Assembly: GCA_020634615.1 (NCBI GenBank)
Contig: JACKBI010000014.1
Location: 62,001 to 126,000 of the forward strand
DNA from: Anaerolineales bacterium
Lineage (GTDB): Bacteria; Chloroflexota; Anaerolineae; JAAEKA01
Direction: 5' to 3'
Length of the DNA stretch: 64,000 bases
Numbering within the stretch: the stretch's first letter is position 1; the number at the start of each line of letters is the position of its first letter. The notes under the pieces were generated by a model, which had not been told where the DNA came from, ran no database searches, and saw only the letters and a program-made list of their open reading frames with translations. The translations under genes were made by a program, and so were the position numbers. Positions 24,511 through 37,822 of this stretch are shown here, in pieces.

Positions 24511-27500
24511 ATGAGTTACGAATCCGAACATATCCTGATCAAACGCCGGCGGCGGGAACGCCGCTGGCGCAACCGACCCCGACCCCTGCTGCGGCTAGCA
24601 CAACTGCTAGCCGTTGTGTTCATAGCTGTGGGCCTCTTCGCCTTGCTTACGGTTGGCTCGGCGGTGGGCGCCGCGGCCGGCGTCTACAGCTTCTTCGCGC
24701 GCGATCTCCCTGATGCCAGCGCCATCGAGACCGAACAGGTCGAGTTCGAAACGGTGCGCATCTTCGACCGCACCGGCCAGCACCTGCTCTACGAAAGCTT
24801 CGACCCGCGCCCCTTCCGCGGCGACCGCACGTACCTGCCGCTGGAAGAGATGAATCCCTGGGTGATCAGCGCCACGGTGGGCCTCGAGGATCGCAGCTTC
24901 TGGGACAACCCCGGCGTCAACCCCATCGGCCTCGGCCGCGCGTTCGTGTCCAACCTGCGCGGCGGCGACGTGCAAGGTGGCAGTTCCATCACGCAGCAGC
25001 TCATCAAGAACATCATCATCGACCCCGAGGAACGCTACCAGCGCAGCTATACGCGTAAGTTCAAAGAAGTCATCATGGCTATGGAGATCACGCGGCGCTA
25101 CCCCAAGGAACAGATCCTCGAGTGGTACATCAACTACAACTTCTACGGCAACTTCGCCTACGGCATCGAGGCCGCGTCGCGGGTCTACTTCGACAAGCCT
25201 GCCAGCGAGCTGGATATTGCCGAAGCGGTCATGCTGGCGACGATTCCCCAGTATCCGGCGCTCAACCCGGTCAACAGCCCGCAGGACGCCTATCGCCGCC
25301 AGCAGAAGGCGCTGGACGCGCTGGTCAGCGAAGCCGGCTACCTGTCGCAGGACGAGGCCAACGCCGCCAAGAAATTCTACGATGACGCCGTGCTGGCAGA
25401 CCTTTATGACGAAGGGTTGATCAGCGCATTCGACCGCGACAACGCCGCGACCAACAAGGCTGCCAGCGACCGCGTGCTGGACGCACTGGTGACTTACGGC
25501 TGGCTCGACCAGGAAACCGCCGACGCAGCCAAGACCTACGACGGCAACCGCTGGATGTTCCTGCGCAAGAAAGCCACCGAGCGTTTCGACAACACCAGCG
25601 CGCCGCACTTTGCGCTCTATGTGCTGGACGAACTGCAACAGCGCTTCAACACCATCGATGACCCGTATTACATCTGGCGCAAGGGCCTTCAGGTCTACAC
25701 GACGCTGGATTACGACCTGCAGAAGGCGGCCGAATGCGCCGCGCGCGTGCGCGTTGCCGCGCTGGAAGGCACGTCGCCCGCCGATTACGTGCCGCCCGAA
25801 GCAACCGCGCCCGACCAATGTGCCGACTTCAAGGACATGGACCTGATCGCCAATCTGGAAGGCGTGGACCACAACGCACACAACGCGGCAGTGGTTGCCA
25901 TCCGCCCGCCGACCGGTGAAATCCTGGCCATGGTGGGCAGCGTGGACTACAACAACGAGGAAATCGACGGCGAGGTCAACATGGCGCTGGCGGATCGCCA
26001 GCCAGGATCGAGCTTCAAGCCCTTTACCTACCTCGAGTCGTTCCTGCAAGGCTACACGCCGGCGACCCGCATCATGGATGTGCGTACGGTGTTCCCCAAC
26101 CCGCCCGAACCGCCCTACGTGCCGGAGAACTACGACCGCGCCTACCACGGCCCGCAACTGGCCCGCTACGCGCTGGCCCGTTCCTACAACATCCCCGCCG
26201 TCTGGCTGATGGACAAGGTCGGCGTCAAGAACGTCATCGACCTGGCGCACAAGCTGGGCATCAACTCGCTGGACAAGGAGTATTACGGCTTGAGCCTGAC
26301 GCTGGGCGGCGGCGAAGTGAAGCTACTGGACATGGTGTTTGCCAACAGCGTCTATGCCAACCAGGGCGTCATGGCAGGCGAGCCGGTGCCGGAAGACCAG
26401 CAGCGGCCGGGGTATCGCACTCTCGACCCGGTGAGCATCCTGCAAGCGCGCGACAAGGACGGCCAGATCATCTACCAGTACGAGCAGCCCGAAACCGAGC
26501 GCATCGTGGATCGCCAGCACACCTACCTGTTGCAGGACATCATGTCGGACTACAACGCGCGCAAGGCAGCCTTCGGCGACTGGTCGCGGTTCCTGGAGTT
26601 GCCTGACCGCAAGATCGCTGCCAAGACCGGCTCCACCAATGGCTGGAAAGACGGCTGGACCATCGGCTACACGCCGCAACTAGCCGTGGGCGTCTGGATT
26701 GGCAACGCGGACAACGAGGCGATGAAAGAAGTGACCGGCAGCCGCGGCGCCGCGCCGATCTTCCGCGCTGTCATGGAGTACGCGTTGACCAAGCGCGGCG
26801 AGCCGGTGGAAGAGTTCCCCCGGCCCGAGGGAATCATCGAGAAATCTGTTTGCTGGGAGTCGGGCCTGCTGCCGACGCCTGACTGCGGCCGTGTCGTGAC
26901 AGAGAAGTTCATCGCCGGCACCGAACCGACCCAGTTCGATACCGTCTGGCGCGCATTCGAGATCAACCGCGAGAACGGCAAGCTGGCGACCGCCTTCACG
27001 CCACCGGAACTGCTGGAGCGGCGCGTCTACCAGATCTATCCGCCCGAGGCGGCCGACTGGGTACGCGAGCAGGGCATTCCGCAGCCGCCCACCGAATACG
27101 ACTCGACCGTGGGACAGGGCACGGTGGACGCCGAAGCGGGCATCTTCTCGCCGCTGCCCTACTCCTACGTCAAGGGACCGGTGGAGATCCAGGGCAATGC
27201 GCGGCTGGACGGGTTCGCCAACTACCGTATCGAGTACGGCGAGGGCGTCAGTCCCAGCGCGTGGACCCAGATCGGACCGGATCACGGCGAGCAGGTCGGC
27301 GAGGGGACGCTGGAACGCTGGGACACCAGCGGGCTGAATGGCCTCTACAGCCTGCGCGTGCTGGTGAACCGCGGCGACGGCAGCGTCAAGGATGGCGTCA
27401 TCCAGCTCACCGTGGACAACACCGCCCCCACCGTCAGCATCATTGCTCCGGTGGAGGGTCAGCGCTACGTCACCGAGGACGACGAATGGGTCAGCGTCAC

Positions 27501-27972
27501 CGCCGATGCCAACGACGACTGGGCCATGGATCGCGTCGACTTCTACCTGGACGGCGCCAAGATCGGCACCAGCACCGTACCGCCATTCAGTCACCGCTGG
27601 GACCTCAAGTTGTTCGGCCAGAATACGCCGCAGACCATCACCCGCACGACGACGTTGGAAGATGGCACGGTGGTCACCGACACGGTGCCCGCGGCCGTAC
27701 TGAGTATCCCTGAGGTGGACAAAGACGGCCAGAAGACTGGCCGCAACTACACCGTCTACGAGAACGGCTTTGGCTTCCTGGTTGGTCCCAGCAACACCTA
27801 CACCGAGACGCACCTGATCCAGGTCAAGGCCTACGACCGGGCCGGCAACGAAACCGTCAGTGAACCGGTGCGCTTCTTCGTGGCCAGGAAGGTCAAGGAG
27901 CCAAAGGACAACGCCACCGGCTACTTGCCCGACCCCATCGCCCTGCCGCCGCCCGCGGGCAGGCCGACGTAG
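24511..27972 (+). CDS. Class A penicillin-binding protein (transglycosylase/transpeptidase) with C-terminal Ig-like domains
   Basis: 1153 residues. A cytoplasmic arginine-rich tail (residues 10-30) precedes one membrane helix (about 31-58). The GT51 transglycosylase domain has EDRSFWDNPGVNPIG near residue 126 and GGSSITQQLIKN near 155. The transpeptidase domain has the active-site serine in SSFK near residue 500 and the KTGS motif near 705. Residues 860-1140 form two bacterial Ig-like modules (GPVEIQGNARLDGF, then a second with WVSVTADANDDWAMDRVDFYLDG), unusual length for PBP1A. It builds and cross-links peptidoglycan outside the membrane. The ATG at 24511 is used; GATAAT at 24493 may be its -10. 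Confidence 0.92.
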   Translation: MSYESEHILIKRRRRERRWRNRPRPLLRLAQLLAVVFIAVGLFALLTVGSAVGAAAGVYSFFARDLPDASAIETEQVEFETVRIFDRTGQHLLYESFDPRPFRGDRTYLPLEEMNPWVISATVGLEDRSFWDNPGVNPIGLGRAFVSNLRGGDVQGGSSITQQLIKNIIIDPEERYQRSYTRKFKEVIMAMEITRRYPKEQILEWYINYNFYGNFAYGIEAASRVYFDKPASELDIAEAVMLATIPQYPALNPVNSPQDAYRRQQKALDALVSEAGYLSQDEANAAKKFYDDAVLADLYDEGLISAFDRDNAATNKAASDRVLDALVTYGWLDQETADAAKTYDGNRWMFLRKKATERFDNTSAPHFALYVLDELQQRFNTIDDPYYIWRKGLQVYTTLDYDLQKAAECAARVRVAALEGTSPADYVPPEATAPDQCADFKDMDLIANLEGVDHNAHNAAVVAIRPPTGEILAMVGSVDYNNEEIDGEVNMALADRQPGSSFKPFTYLESFLQGYTPATRIMDVRTVFPNPPEPPYVPENYDRAYHGPQLARYALARSYNIPAVWLMDKVGVKNVIDLAHKLGINSLDKEYYGLSLTLGGGEVKLLDMVFANSVYANQGVMAGEPVPEDQQRPGYRTLDPVSILQARDKDGQIIYQYEQPETERIVDRQHTYLLQDIMSDYNARKAAFGDWSRFLELPDRKIAAKTGSTNGWKDGWTIGYTPQLAVGVWIGNADNEAMKEVTGSRGAAPIFRAVMEYALTKRGEPVEEFPRPEGIIEKSVCWESGLLPTPDCGRVVTEKFIAGTEPTQFDTVWRAFEINRENGKLATAFTPPELLERRVYQIYPPEAADWVREQGIPQPPTEYDSTVGQGTVDAEAGIFSPLPYSYVKGPVEIQGNARLDGFANYRIEYGEGVSPSAWTQIGPDHGEQVGEGTLERWDTSGLNGLYSLRVLVNRGDGSVKDGVIQLTVDNTAPTVSIIAPVEGQRYVTEDDEWVSVTADANDDWAMDRVDFYLDGAKIGTSTVPPFSHRWDLKLFGQNTPQTITRTTTLEDGTVVTDTVPAAVLSIPEVDKDGQKTGRNYTVYENGFGFLVGPSNTYTETHLIQVKAYDRAGNETVSEPVRFFVARKVKEPKDNATGYLPDPIALPPPAGRPT

Positions 27973-27998
27973 TTAACGCCATCAGCATATGTTCTTCG

Positions 27999-28030
27999 CG
28001 ACCCCGCCGTTGGGCGGGGTCGTTGTTTTT
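27999..28030 (+). terminator. Intrinsic terminator of the PBP gene
   Basis: Perfect 10-bp stem CGACCCCGCC / GGCGGGGTCG with a GTTG loop, followed by TTGTTTTT, 27 bp after the stop codon. Confidence 0.9.
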
Positions 28031-28083
28031 CGGGGAAGCCTCTGAACTTTCGAACTCACTGGCTGGACGGATGCACGCCGTGG

Positions 28084-28089
28084 TATAAT
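28084..28089 (+). promoter_or_regulatory. -10 box (TATAAT) for the 28096 gene, leaderless
   Basis: GGTATAAT ends 6 bp before the GTG at 28096; an ATG-start alternative at 28129 lies further downstream in the same frame. The promoter follows the PBP terminator directly. Confidence 0.6.
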
Positions 28090-28095
28090 TGCGTC

Positions 28096-28377
28096 GTGAC
28101 TTATAAGAGTATGTTCAGGGATAAGGCCATGTCCGATCCGATCCGCTCCAGCGAACCGACCTTCCGCTTCGACCCGGTAGACATCGACCAGGTGCGACTC
28201 CTGCTGAACCTGTCGCCCGGTGAACGCATCCGCGTGATGCTGGATGCCCAGGCGCTGGCCAAAGGACTGATCATGGGGCGCCTGCGTCGCCAATATCCTG
28301 ACCTGCCGTTAGAAGAACTGGGGCTCAAGTTCATCCAGGAGATCGAGCGTGGCAAGCAAACCCGGCCCGGACCTTAG
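28096..28377 (+). CDS. Small protein paired with a nucleotidyltransferase (possible antitoxin)
   Basis: 93 residues from GTG 28096, or 82 from the ATG at 28129. The core FRFDPVDIDQVRLLLNLSPGE-RIRVMLDAQALAKGLIMGRL is helical (shown only as landmark parts), resembling the short proteins encoded before DUF1814/AbiEii-type nucleotidyltransferases in many genomes. Its last 29 bp overlap the nucleotidyltransferase gene, indicating translational coupling. No named family recognised. The antitoxin role is inferred from position. Confidence 0.6.
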   Translation: MTYKSMFRDKAMSDPIRSSEPTFRFDPVDIDQVRLLLNLSPGERIRVMLDAQALAKGLIMGRLRRQYPDLPLEELGLKFIQEIERGKQTRPGP

Positions 28378-28987
28378 CCTCTTCGTAGATATCCTGCACA
28401 CGCTGGAGAGGATCGGCGCGCCCTACGTCATCATCGGTGCGTTCGCCGGCACGGTGTACGGCATCAACCGCGCAACCTACGACATCGATATTGTTGTGGA
28501 CTTGAAAGACGAACACGTTCAACTCCTGGTGTCGCACTATCCGCCGCCGCGCTATTACGCCGACCCTGAACAAATGCGCCAGTCTTTACGTCAGGGCATC
28601 ATGTTTAACATCATTGACGGAACACGGGGGGAAAAAGCGGACCTCATGCCGGTGATCAGGCATATCGAGTACCGGCAAGTGCTCGCCAACCGAACACGCC
28701 AGCTTATTGCCGTTCCAGGCACCGAACCGTTCGAAGCCTGGTGCGCCCGGCCTGAGGACGTGATCATCGGCAAGCTCAAGGCCTGGGCAGAGAGCGGGCA
28801 CCGGCGGCACGAGACCGACATCTACGACATGCTGGTCTTCAGCCATCTGAGCACCGATCCCTCCGCCTGGATCGACCTCGCTCCTGTCGATGCGGCGGCG
28901 GTCGAGCTTGGCAACTCCGTCGTCGCTCTGTGGAACACTGCAAAACAGGCCGCGCACGAAGAGGCTGAACGGCAGCGAAACCGGTAG
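28349..28987 (+). CDS. Nucleotidyltransferase-fold protein (AbiEii/DUF6036-like)
   Basis: 212 residues starting with GTG inside the end of the preceding gene. IGAFAGTVYGINRATYDIDIVV (landmark) near residues 30-51 contains the Gx(5)YG-x-R-xT-xDID pattern. In this pattern DxD aspartates bind metal and nucleotide, as in the AbiEii and MenT/DUF1814 toxins. WCARPEDVIIGKLKAWAES-GHRRHETDIYDML is the second conserved part with K and HRxxDIxD. These proteins add nucleotides to tRNA 3' ends or modify other targets and are often toxins. Probable TA or abortive-infection pair with the upstream gene. Confidence 0.75.
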   Translation: MASKPGPDLSLFVDILHTLERIGAPYVIIGAFAGTVYGINRATYDIDIVVDLKDEHVQLLVSHYPPPRYYADPEQMRQSLRQGIMFNIIDGTRGEKADLMPVIRHIEYRQVLANRTRQLIAVPGTEPFEAWCARPEDVIIGKLKAWAESGHRRHETDIYDMLVFSHLSTDPSAWIDLAPVDAAAVELGNSVVALWNTAKQAAHEEAERQRNR

Positions 28988-29009
28988 TTGTTGATCATGC
29001 TGTCGCATG

Positions 29010-29022
29010 ACTACCAGTCCTG
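29010..29022 (+). repeat. 13-bp direct repeat ACTACCAGTCCTG, left of the R-M gene
   Basis: Identical to 33190-33202 just after the restriction-modification gene, so the gene is bracketed by direct repeats 4.2 kb apart. The motif is also half of the AGGACTG/CAGTCCT dispersed palindrome family, so it may be independent REP copies rather than an insertion scar. Confidence 0.5.
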
Positions 29023-29058
29023 ATTGTTTTCCCGGTTGGCGCTTCACCTCCGCTGCGG

Positions 29059-29064
29059 TACAAT
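29059..29064 (+). promoter_or_regulatory. -10 box (TACAAT) of the R-M operon
   Basis: GCGGTACAATAGG lies 40 bp upstream of the ATG at 29104. A GGAGGG ribosome-binding site precedes that ATG, so this transcript has a normal leader. TTGGCG at 29036 is a possible -35. Confidence 0.5.
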
Positions 29065-29103
29065 AGGCCGCAGTTGTTCGACGCATTCCCTGGAGGGTAG
29101 CTC

Positions 29104-33177
<4,074 letters not shown>

Positions 33178-33220
33178 CCCGAGTCCAGCACTACCAGTCC
33201 TGCCCCTAGGGAATACGATC

Positions 33221-35053
33221 ATGCCACATCCTGACACTCACCTTTTTCTGCGCACCATCTCCAGCGTTTGGGACGAACTGCCTTTACTGGTTGGCGCTGA
33301 CTGGCCAGCCGTGGAACCGGAACTGATCGGCCTGCTGCAGCGACTGACAGCCGCAGATGACTTTGACGCCGAGTCGTTGCTGCGTTATGAAATCTGGACG
33401 CTTCTGCGTCGGTATCCGGCGGCGGCAAATCGGGTGTCAGCGCGCGAAGATCAATTACGCACCCGTTCTGGGGATCCCGGCCTCGATTACGGCCTCCGCT
33501 GGGTTGAACCAGCAGCCGAGGCGAAAGGCGTCTCATCGGTTCCAGCGCCGGTCGTCACCCGCTACACCGACATCACCTGCCCGCGGCGGGTGTGGGTGAT
33601 CTACGGGCGTATCGCGGTGACGGTGGGGCTGACGGTGGATCCGTCGCAGTACAGTGAAGTCGTCGAGAAACTACACTTGCAGCAGGCCCCCGTACAGGTG
33701 CGCATCACCGCGCCCGGCTTTCAGGTGCTGGGTCAGCCGCAGCAAGAGATCGCCGTACTGCCCGACGCTGACAGCCCGCCGGTGGTGTTCTACCTGCACC
33801 CTGAGGAAGTGGGGCACACGCAGGTCAGCTTCGACTTCAGCCAGGCCGGCAACCCATTGGGCACGGCCAGCGTGCCGGTCGAGATCACCGACTACGAGGT
33901 GGAGGCGGCGCCGGAGAGTCGCGTTGGGCAGGCGCTGCCCGGCGAGCCCGGCGTTCCAGCGGCCGACCGGCTGCTCTACGTGCGCTTCGAGCGCACCGGC
34001 GGCCAGCCACATCTGGTGTTCACTCTGCAACGAGCCGGCGAGGTGGGCAGCGAATTCCAGCCGGTGCCCATCCCTGGCGACCCGGAGGCATTTGCCCTCG
34101 ACCTGTTCGGCGCGCCGGAGGCCCTGCGCGTCGCATCCCGCAGGGGGCGCATTGCCGGCGAGGAGGCCGACCGCCAGTTACGCAACCTCGGACGCAATTT
34201 GTGGAAGACCGTGATCCCCCTGGATCTGCGCGAGCTCTACGCCGCCGAACGCGAGTCATGGCGCAACTCCACGCTGATGATCGTCTCCGATGAACCGTAC
34301 ATTCCATGGGAATTGGTCTGGCCCTACGGCGAACCCGGCAGCGGCTGGCAAGACGAGGATCCCTGGTGCGTTACGCTTCACCTCACGCGCTGGCTGCGCC
34401 ATACGGCCCAGCATCGCGGCAATCCCGGCCCACCCGGCCGTTTGTCACTGAGTGCGCTGGCTTCGCTGATACCCACCGATTCAGGCCTGCCCAACGCTGC
34501 AAAGGAGCAGGACATGCTGCGCAAACTGGCCAGCGATCGCGGTCTGTCAGCCCTTGGCCCCGATACGCCCACCTGGGGCGCGGCACTGGATTTGCTGGAA
34601 GAGGGCGGCTATGACTGGCTGCACGTCGCGGCTCACGGACAGTTCTACGAGGGGCCAGCCGACAGCAGATCGGTGATACGCCTGCAGGACAAGCGCGAGT
34701 TGGCGCCCAGCGATCTGGCAAGCCCGGAGATCGAGGGTCACATCTACCGCCAGCGTCCCGGCTTTTTCTTCAACACCTGCCACAGCGGACGCGCCGGCTG
34801 GGCGCTGACGCATCTGGGCGGCTGGGCTGAAACCTTGATCAGCGCCGGAGCGGGGTTGTTCATCTCGCCACAGTGGGAGGTCACCGACAGGCAGGCGTTG
34901 GATTTCGCGACCACCTTCTACGGACAATTGCTGGCAGGCCAGACGGTGGCCGAAGCGGTGCGCTCGGCGCGTCTGGCAGTACGCAAACCCGGCAACCCCG
35001 CGTGGCTGGCCTACAGCGTCTACGCGCACCCCAATGCCCGGTTACGGGAGTAG
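33221..35053 (+). CDS. CHAT-domain (caspase-like) protease with N-terminal helical and beta-sandwich domains
   Basis: 610 residues. Residues 1-75 form a small helical domain of the effector-associated kind (FLRTISSVWDELPLLVG). Residues about 105-230 are a beta-rich domain (RYTDITCPRRVWVIYGR, GFQVLGQPQQEIAVLP) resembling the ternary-complex-associated domains seen in conflict proteins. The C-terminal CHAT domain has LMIVSDEPYIPWELVWPYG, His472 in WLHVAAHGQF and Cys520 in FFFNTCHSGRAG, the caspase-type dyad. Likely a cytosolic protease that cleaves proteins or kills the cell on activation. It starts 43 bp after the R-M gene and lacks an own promoter I can see, suggesting an R-M/CHAT defence operon. 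Confidence 0.85.
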   Translation: MPHPDTHLFLRTISSVWDELPLLVGADWPAVEPELIGLLQRLTAADDFDAESLLRYEIWTLLRRYPAAANRVSAREDQLRTRSGDPGLDYGLRWVEPAAEAKGVSSVPAPVVTRYTDITCPRRVWVIYGRIAVTVGLTVDPSQYSEVVEKLHLQQAPVQVRITAPGFQVLGQPQQEIAVLPDADSPPVVFYLHPEEVGHTQVSFDFSQAGNPLGTASVPVEITDYEVEAAPESRVGQALPGEPGVPAADRLLYVRFERTGGQPHLVFTLQRAGEVGSEFQPVPIPGDPEAFALDLFGAPEALRVASRRGRIAGEEADRQLRNLGRNLWKTVIPLDLRELYAAERESWRNSTLMIVSDEPYIPWELVWPYGEPGSGWQDEDPWCVTLHLTRWLRHTAQHRGNPGPPGRLSLSALASLIPTDSGLPNAAKEQDMLRKLASDRGLSALGPDTPTWGAALDLLEEGGYDWLHVAAHGQFYEGPADSRSVIRLQDKRELAPSDLASPEIEGHIYRQRPGFFFNTCHSGRAGWALTHLGGWAETLISAGAGLFISPQWEVTDRQALDFATTFYGQLLAGQTVAEAVRSARLAVRKPGNPAWLAYSVYAHPNARLRE

Positions 35054-35099
35054 CGAGGCGGCGACAAGCGCAGGAGTTTCCTGGCCGGCATGCGTGTTG

Positions 35100-35169
35100 T
35101 AGGACGATTTGCAAAATCGTCTCTCCGTACCCACACGGCCGTAGGACGATTTTCCAAATCGTCCTACGG
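35100..35169. repeat. Tandem REP-like hairpins GTAGGACGATTT...AAATCGTCCTAC
   Basis: A shorter, imperfect copy at 35100-35123 and a perfect 14-bp stem with a 3-nt loop at 35139-35169 (CCGTAGGACGATTT / AAATCGTCCTACGG). They follow the CHAT gene by 47 bp and could terminate transcription, but the repeated pair and absence of a T-tract favour a dispersed palindromic repeat. Confidence 0.75.
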
Positions 35170-35271
35170 TGTCGCCGCACGGTAGTTGCATGGAAGGCTG
35201 CGCACTTGGCAAGTCTGTTCGTTAACCAAACGTTTACCGTTTCCCCGCTAGACAGCGCCCCGTTCCTGTGC

Positions 35272-35277
35272 TAGACT
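35272..35277 (+). promoter_or_regulatory. Extended -10 (TGTGCTAGACT) of the ParB-like gene, leaderless
   Basis: TAGACT ends 6 bp before the ATG at 35284 and is preceded by TGTGC, the same extension found at 12091, 37820 and 39729. No ribosome-binding site is present. Confidence 0.5.
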
Positions 35278-35283
35278 CGACTC

Positions 35284-36285
35284 ATGAGTGAAAACACGGC
35301 GCTTGCCATCCACGATGCTGGCAAGCGGTTTCAAACCGCCAAACGCAAGCTGTTCTGGGACAGCGTCTTCAGCGTGGTGCGCGGACCGTCGCCCGAGCTT
35401 TTGTCGTTCGAAGAGGTACAGACTGCGCTGCGCGCCTGGCAGCAGGTGGAGGGCCGCCAGGCCGAGAGCATTCCTTTGGACAGAATCATCGGCAGCGTGG
35501 GCCGCTACCGCGATTTCACACGCGCGTTCCTGCCGCGCGCGTCGGTCAGCGAGTCGCGCTGGCGCGGCGTGGATGCTGCCATGAACAGCATGGCCGGCCT
35601 GCCGCCCATCGAGGTCTATCAAGTCGGCGACATCTATTTCGTCAAGGACGGCCATCACCGGGTCTCTGTGGCGCACGCCAACGGCTTCAAAGAGATCGAA
35701 GCCTACGTGACGCGCGTCGAAACGTCCATCAAACTGGACGCGGATACCACGCCGGAGGACCTGGTGTTGAAAGCCGCGTACGTGGATTTCCTGCGCGCAA
35801 CGCGCCTGGACGAGCTGCGTCCCGACTCCGATCTGGAGGTGACGGAAGTCTACTCGTACACCGAGCTGCTGGAGCACATTGCCGTCCATCGCTACTACAT
35901 GGGACAGGAGCAGCAGCGCGAGATCAGCAGCGACGAGGCGGTGCAGAGCTGGTACGACCGCGTTTATCTGCCAGTGGCTGCCGCGGTCTGGGCCTCGGAT
36001 ATCCTGGACCGTTTTCCCGGACGCACGCCGGCTGACCTATATGTCTGGGTTTGCCGGCGGCGCGAGGAACTGGCTGACGAGCATGGCGATGTCCCGTCCC
36101 CGGTGGCGGCCGTGTCCGATCTGGTGCTGAAAGAGGCGCTGGCGTCATCCGGGATGGTGGGCTCAGTCAAGCGGGCTATTGCGGGCAAGCCAAAGACCGT
36201 GGACCTCGCAGCCGAGGCCGTCCGGGTGGCAGAGAAAGACCAGCTTCACAACAGCGAAGATGACTTGTCCGACGCTGATGATTAA
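35284..36285 (+). CDS. ParB-like nuclease-fold domain protein, paralogue of the 19420 gene
   Basis: 333 residues. It shares LDRIIGSVGRYRDFTRAFLP, PPIEVYQVGDIYFVKDGHHRVSVAH and LLEHIAVHRYYMGQEQQREI (landmarks) with residues 60-215 of the protein encoded at 19420, but ends without the universal stress domains. The DGHHR motif corresponds to the DGNHR of the paralogue and to the catalytic/nucleotide loop of the ParB/Srx fold. An acidic C-terminal tail (HNSEDDLSDADD) finishes it. It is followed 18 bp later by pyruvate kinase and may share its transcript. Function unknown. Confidence 0.8.
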   Translation: MSENTALAIHDAGKRFQTAKRKLFWDSVFSVVRGPSPELLSFEEVQTALRAWQQVEGRQAESIPLDRIIGSVGRYRDFTRAFLPRASVSESRWRGVDAAMNSMAGLPPIEVYQVGDIYFVKDGHHRVSVAHANGFKEIEAYVTRVETSIKLDADTTPEDLVLKAAYVDFLRATRLDELRPDSDLEVTEVYSYTELLEHIAVHRYYMGQEQQREISSDEAVQSWYDRVYLPVAAAVWASDILDRFPGRTPADLYVWVCRRREELADEHGDVPSPVAAVSDLVLKEALASSGMVGSVKRAIAGKPKTVDLAAEAVRVAEKDQLHNSEDDLSDADD

Positions 36286-36303
36286 CTCGACAGGAGAACT
36301 CCC

Positions 36304-37725
36304 TTGCTAAACACCAAAATCGTTTGCACCATCGGGCCGGCCACCGACAGCACGGAGGCGATACGCGCGTTGATGCTCGCCGGCATGGATATGGTCAGGC
36401 TCAATATGTCCCATGGCACGCACCAATACCACGCTGAGGTTCTGAGCCGGATTCGTGCAGTGGCGTCAGAGCTAAACAAGCCGGTGGGTGTCCTGGTGGA
36501 TCTGCAAGGCCCCAAGCTGCGGGTTGGCATGTTGCCGCCTGAAGGGATCGGGCTGGAGCCTGGTGAGGCGCTGGAGCTTTGCACAGCGGACGATTTGAAC
36601 CGCGCCGGCGTCGTGCCGGTCCAGTTCAAGGCGCTGCCGCGTGCTGTCAAACCTGGCGACCGCGTCTTGCTGGATGACGGAACGCTGGAGCTGGAAGTTG
36701 AGACCACCAACGCTGATTCGGTGATGTGTCGGGTGCTGGTAGGCGGGGTGCTGACTTCCAACAAAGGCATGAATCTGCCCAATGCAAGCCTGGCAATTGC
36801 CGCGGTCACGCCCAAGGACGAGCAGGACCTTGACTTTGCTCTGGCTCACGGTGCTGACTGGATCGCACTCTCTTTTGTGCGCCGCGCCGAAGAGGTCATC
36901 GCATTGAAGCAGATGATCCGCGAACGAGCCGCGGGCGGCCGGTTGACGCCCGTGATTGCCAAGATCGAGAAACCCGAAGCTGTGCAGGTCATCGACGAGA
37001 TCATCGCCGCGGTGGACGGAATCATGGTGGCGCGCGGCGATCTGGGCATCGAGGTGTCGCCGGAAGCGGTACCGATGATGCAGAAGCTGATCATCGCCAA
37101 GTGCAACAACGCCGGTGTGCCGGTGATCACTGCCACACAGATGCTCGATTCGATGATCCGCAACCCGCGTCCCACCAGGGCCGAAGCCAGCGACGTAGCC
37201 AACGCGATTCTGGACGGCACCGACGCAATCATGCTTTCGGGCGAGACCGCGATCGGCAAGTATCCGGTGCGCAGCGTAGAAACCATGGTGCGCATTGCCC
37301 AGGAGACCGAGACCCACTGGGCGCCTGACCCGCTGAATCTGGCAGATCTGCCGAAGCACAGCAACAGCCAGGCCGTCTGTCATGCAGCCGCGGACATGGC
37401 GATCATGGTACGCGCCAAAGCTATTCTCGCGCCGACGATCTCGGGCAGCACAGCGCGGACGCTTTCCTGGTTCCGCCCGCCTTGCCCGATCATCGCGATC
37501 ACTCCTGATCGGGCGGTGGAGCAAGCGCTGGCGCTGTACTGGGGCGTTCACAGCCTGCAAAGCCAGCGCTCACCCGACACGGATGCTGTGATCAGCGATG
37601 CTTTGGCTGTGGCACAACAGGCTGGTATCGTTCAGGCGGGCGACACCGTTGTCATCACTGCCGGTACCGGCGGCTCCACACCGGGCGTGACAGACTTGAT
37701 CAAAGTGCGTACGCTGCCCGGTTAG
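36304..37725 (+). CDS. pyk: Pyruvate kinase
   Basis: 473 residues, typical length. TKIVCTIGPATDS and NMSHGTHQYH at the N-terminus and LVDLQGPKLRVG mark the barrel start. GDRVLLDDGTLELEV is the B domain, and KIEKPEAVQVIDEIIAAVDGIMVARGDLGIE (landmark) holds the catalytic lysine and metal-binding Glu/Asp. The ATQMLDSMIRNPRPTRAEASDVANAILDGTD block follows (landmark). The C-terminal allosteric domain is present. It converts phosphoenolpyruvate and ADP to pyruvate and ATP. The start codon is TTG at 36304, supported by GACAGGAGAA directly upstream. Confidence 0.95.
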   Translation: MLNTKIVCTIGPATDSTEAIRALMLAGMDMVRLNMSHGTHQYHAEVLSRIRAVASELNKPVGVLVDLQGPKLRVGMLPPEGIGLEPGEALELCTADDLNRAGVVPVQFKALPRAVKPGDRVLLDDGTLELEVETTNADSVMCRVLVGGVLTSNKGMNLPNASLAIAAVTPKDEQDLDFALAHGADWIALSFVRRAEEVIALKQMIRERAAGGRLTPVIAKIEKPEAVQVIDEIIAAVDGIMVARGDLGIEVSPEAVPMMQKLIIAKCNNAGVPVITATQMLDSMIRNPRPTRAEASDVANAILDGTDAIMLSGETAIGKYPVRSVETMVRIAQETETHWAPDPLNLADLPKHSNSQAVCHAAADMAIMVRAKAILAPTISGSTARTLSWFRPPCPIIAITPDRAVEQALALYWGVHSLQSQRSPDTDAVISDALAVAQQAGIVQAGDTVVITAGTGGSTPGVTDLIKVRTLPG

Positions 37726-37822
37726 TCGCCAATAGCCTGTGACATTCTCACCATGGATGAGCTGAACAGACACACTCCGTGATCGACGGCGCGGGGCGAT
37801 TGACACGCTTCCGCGCCTGTGC

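Noticed and set aside
24607..27813. Long minus-strand open frames (about 550 and 377 codons) opposite the PBP gene
   Set aside because: The plus-strand PBP has complete catalytic motifs; the antisense frames are third-position GC artefacts.
35100..35169. Riboswitch upstream of the ParB-like gene
   Set aside because: Two near-identical simple hairpins without conserved internal loops; the gene appears leaderless, with its promoter downstream of them.
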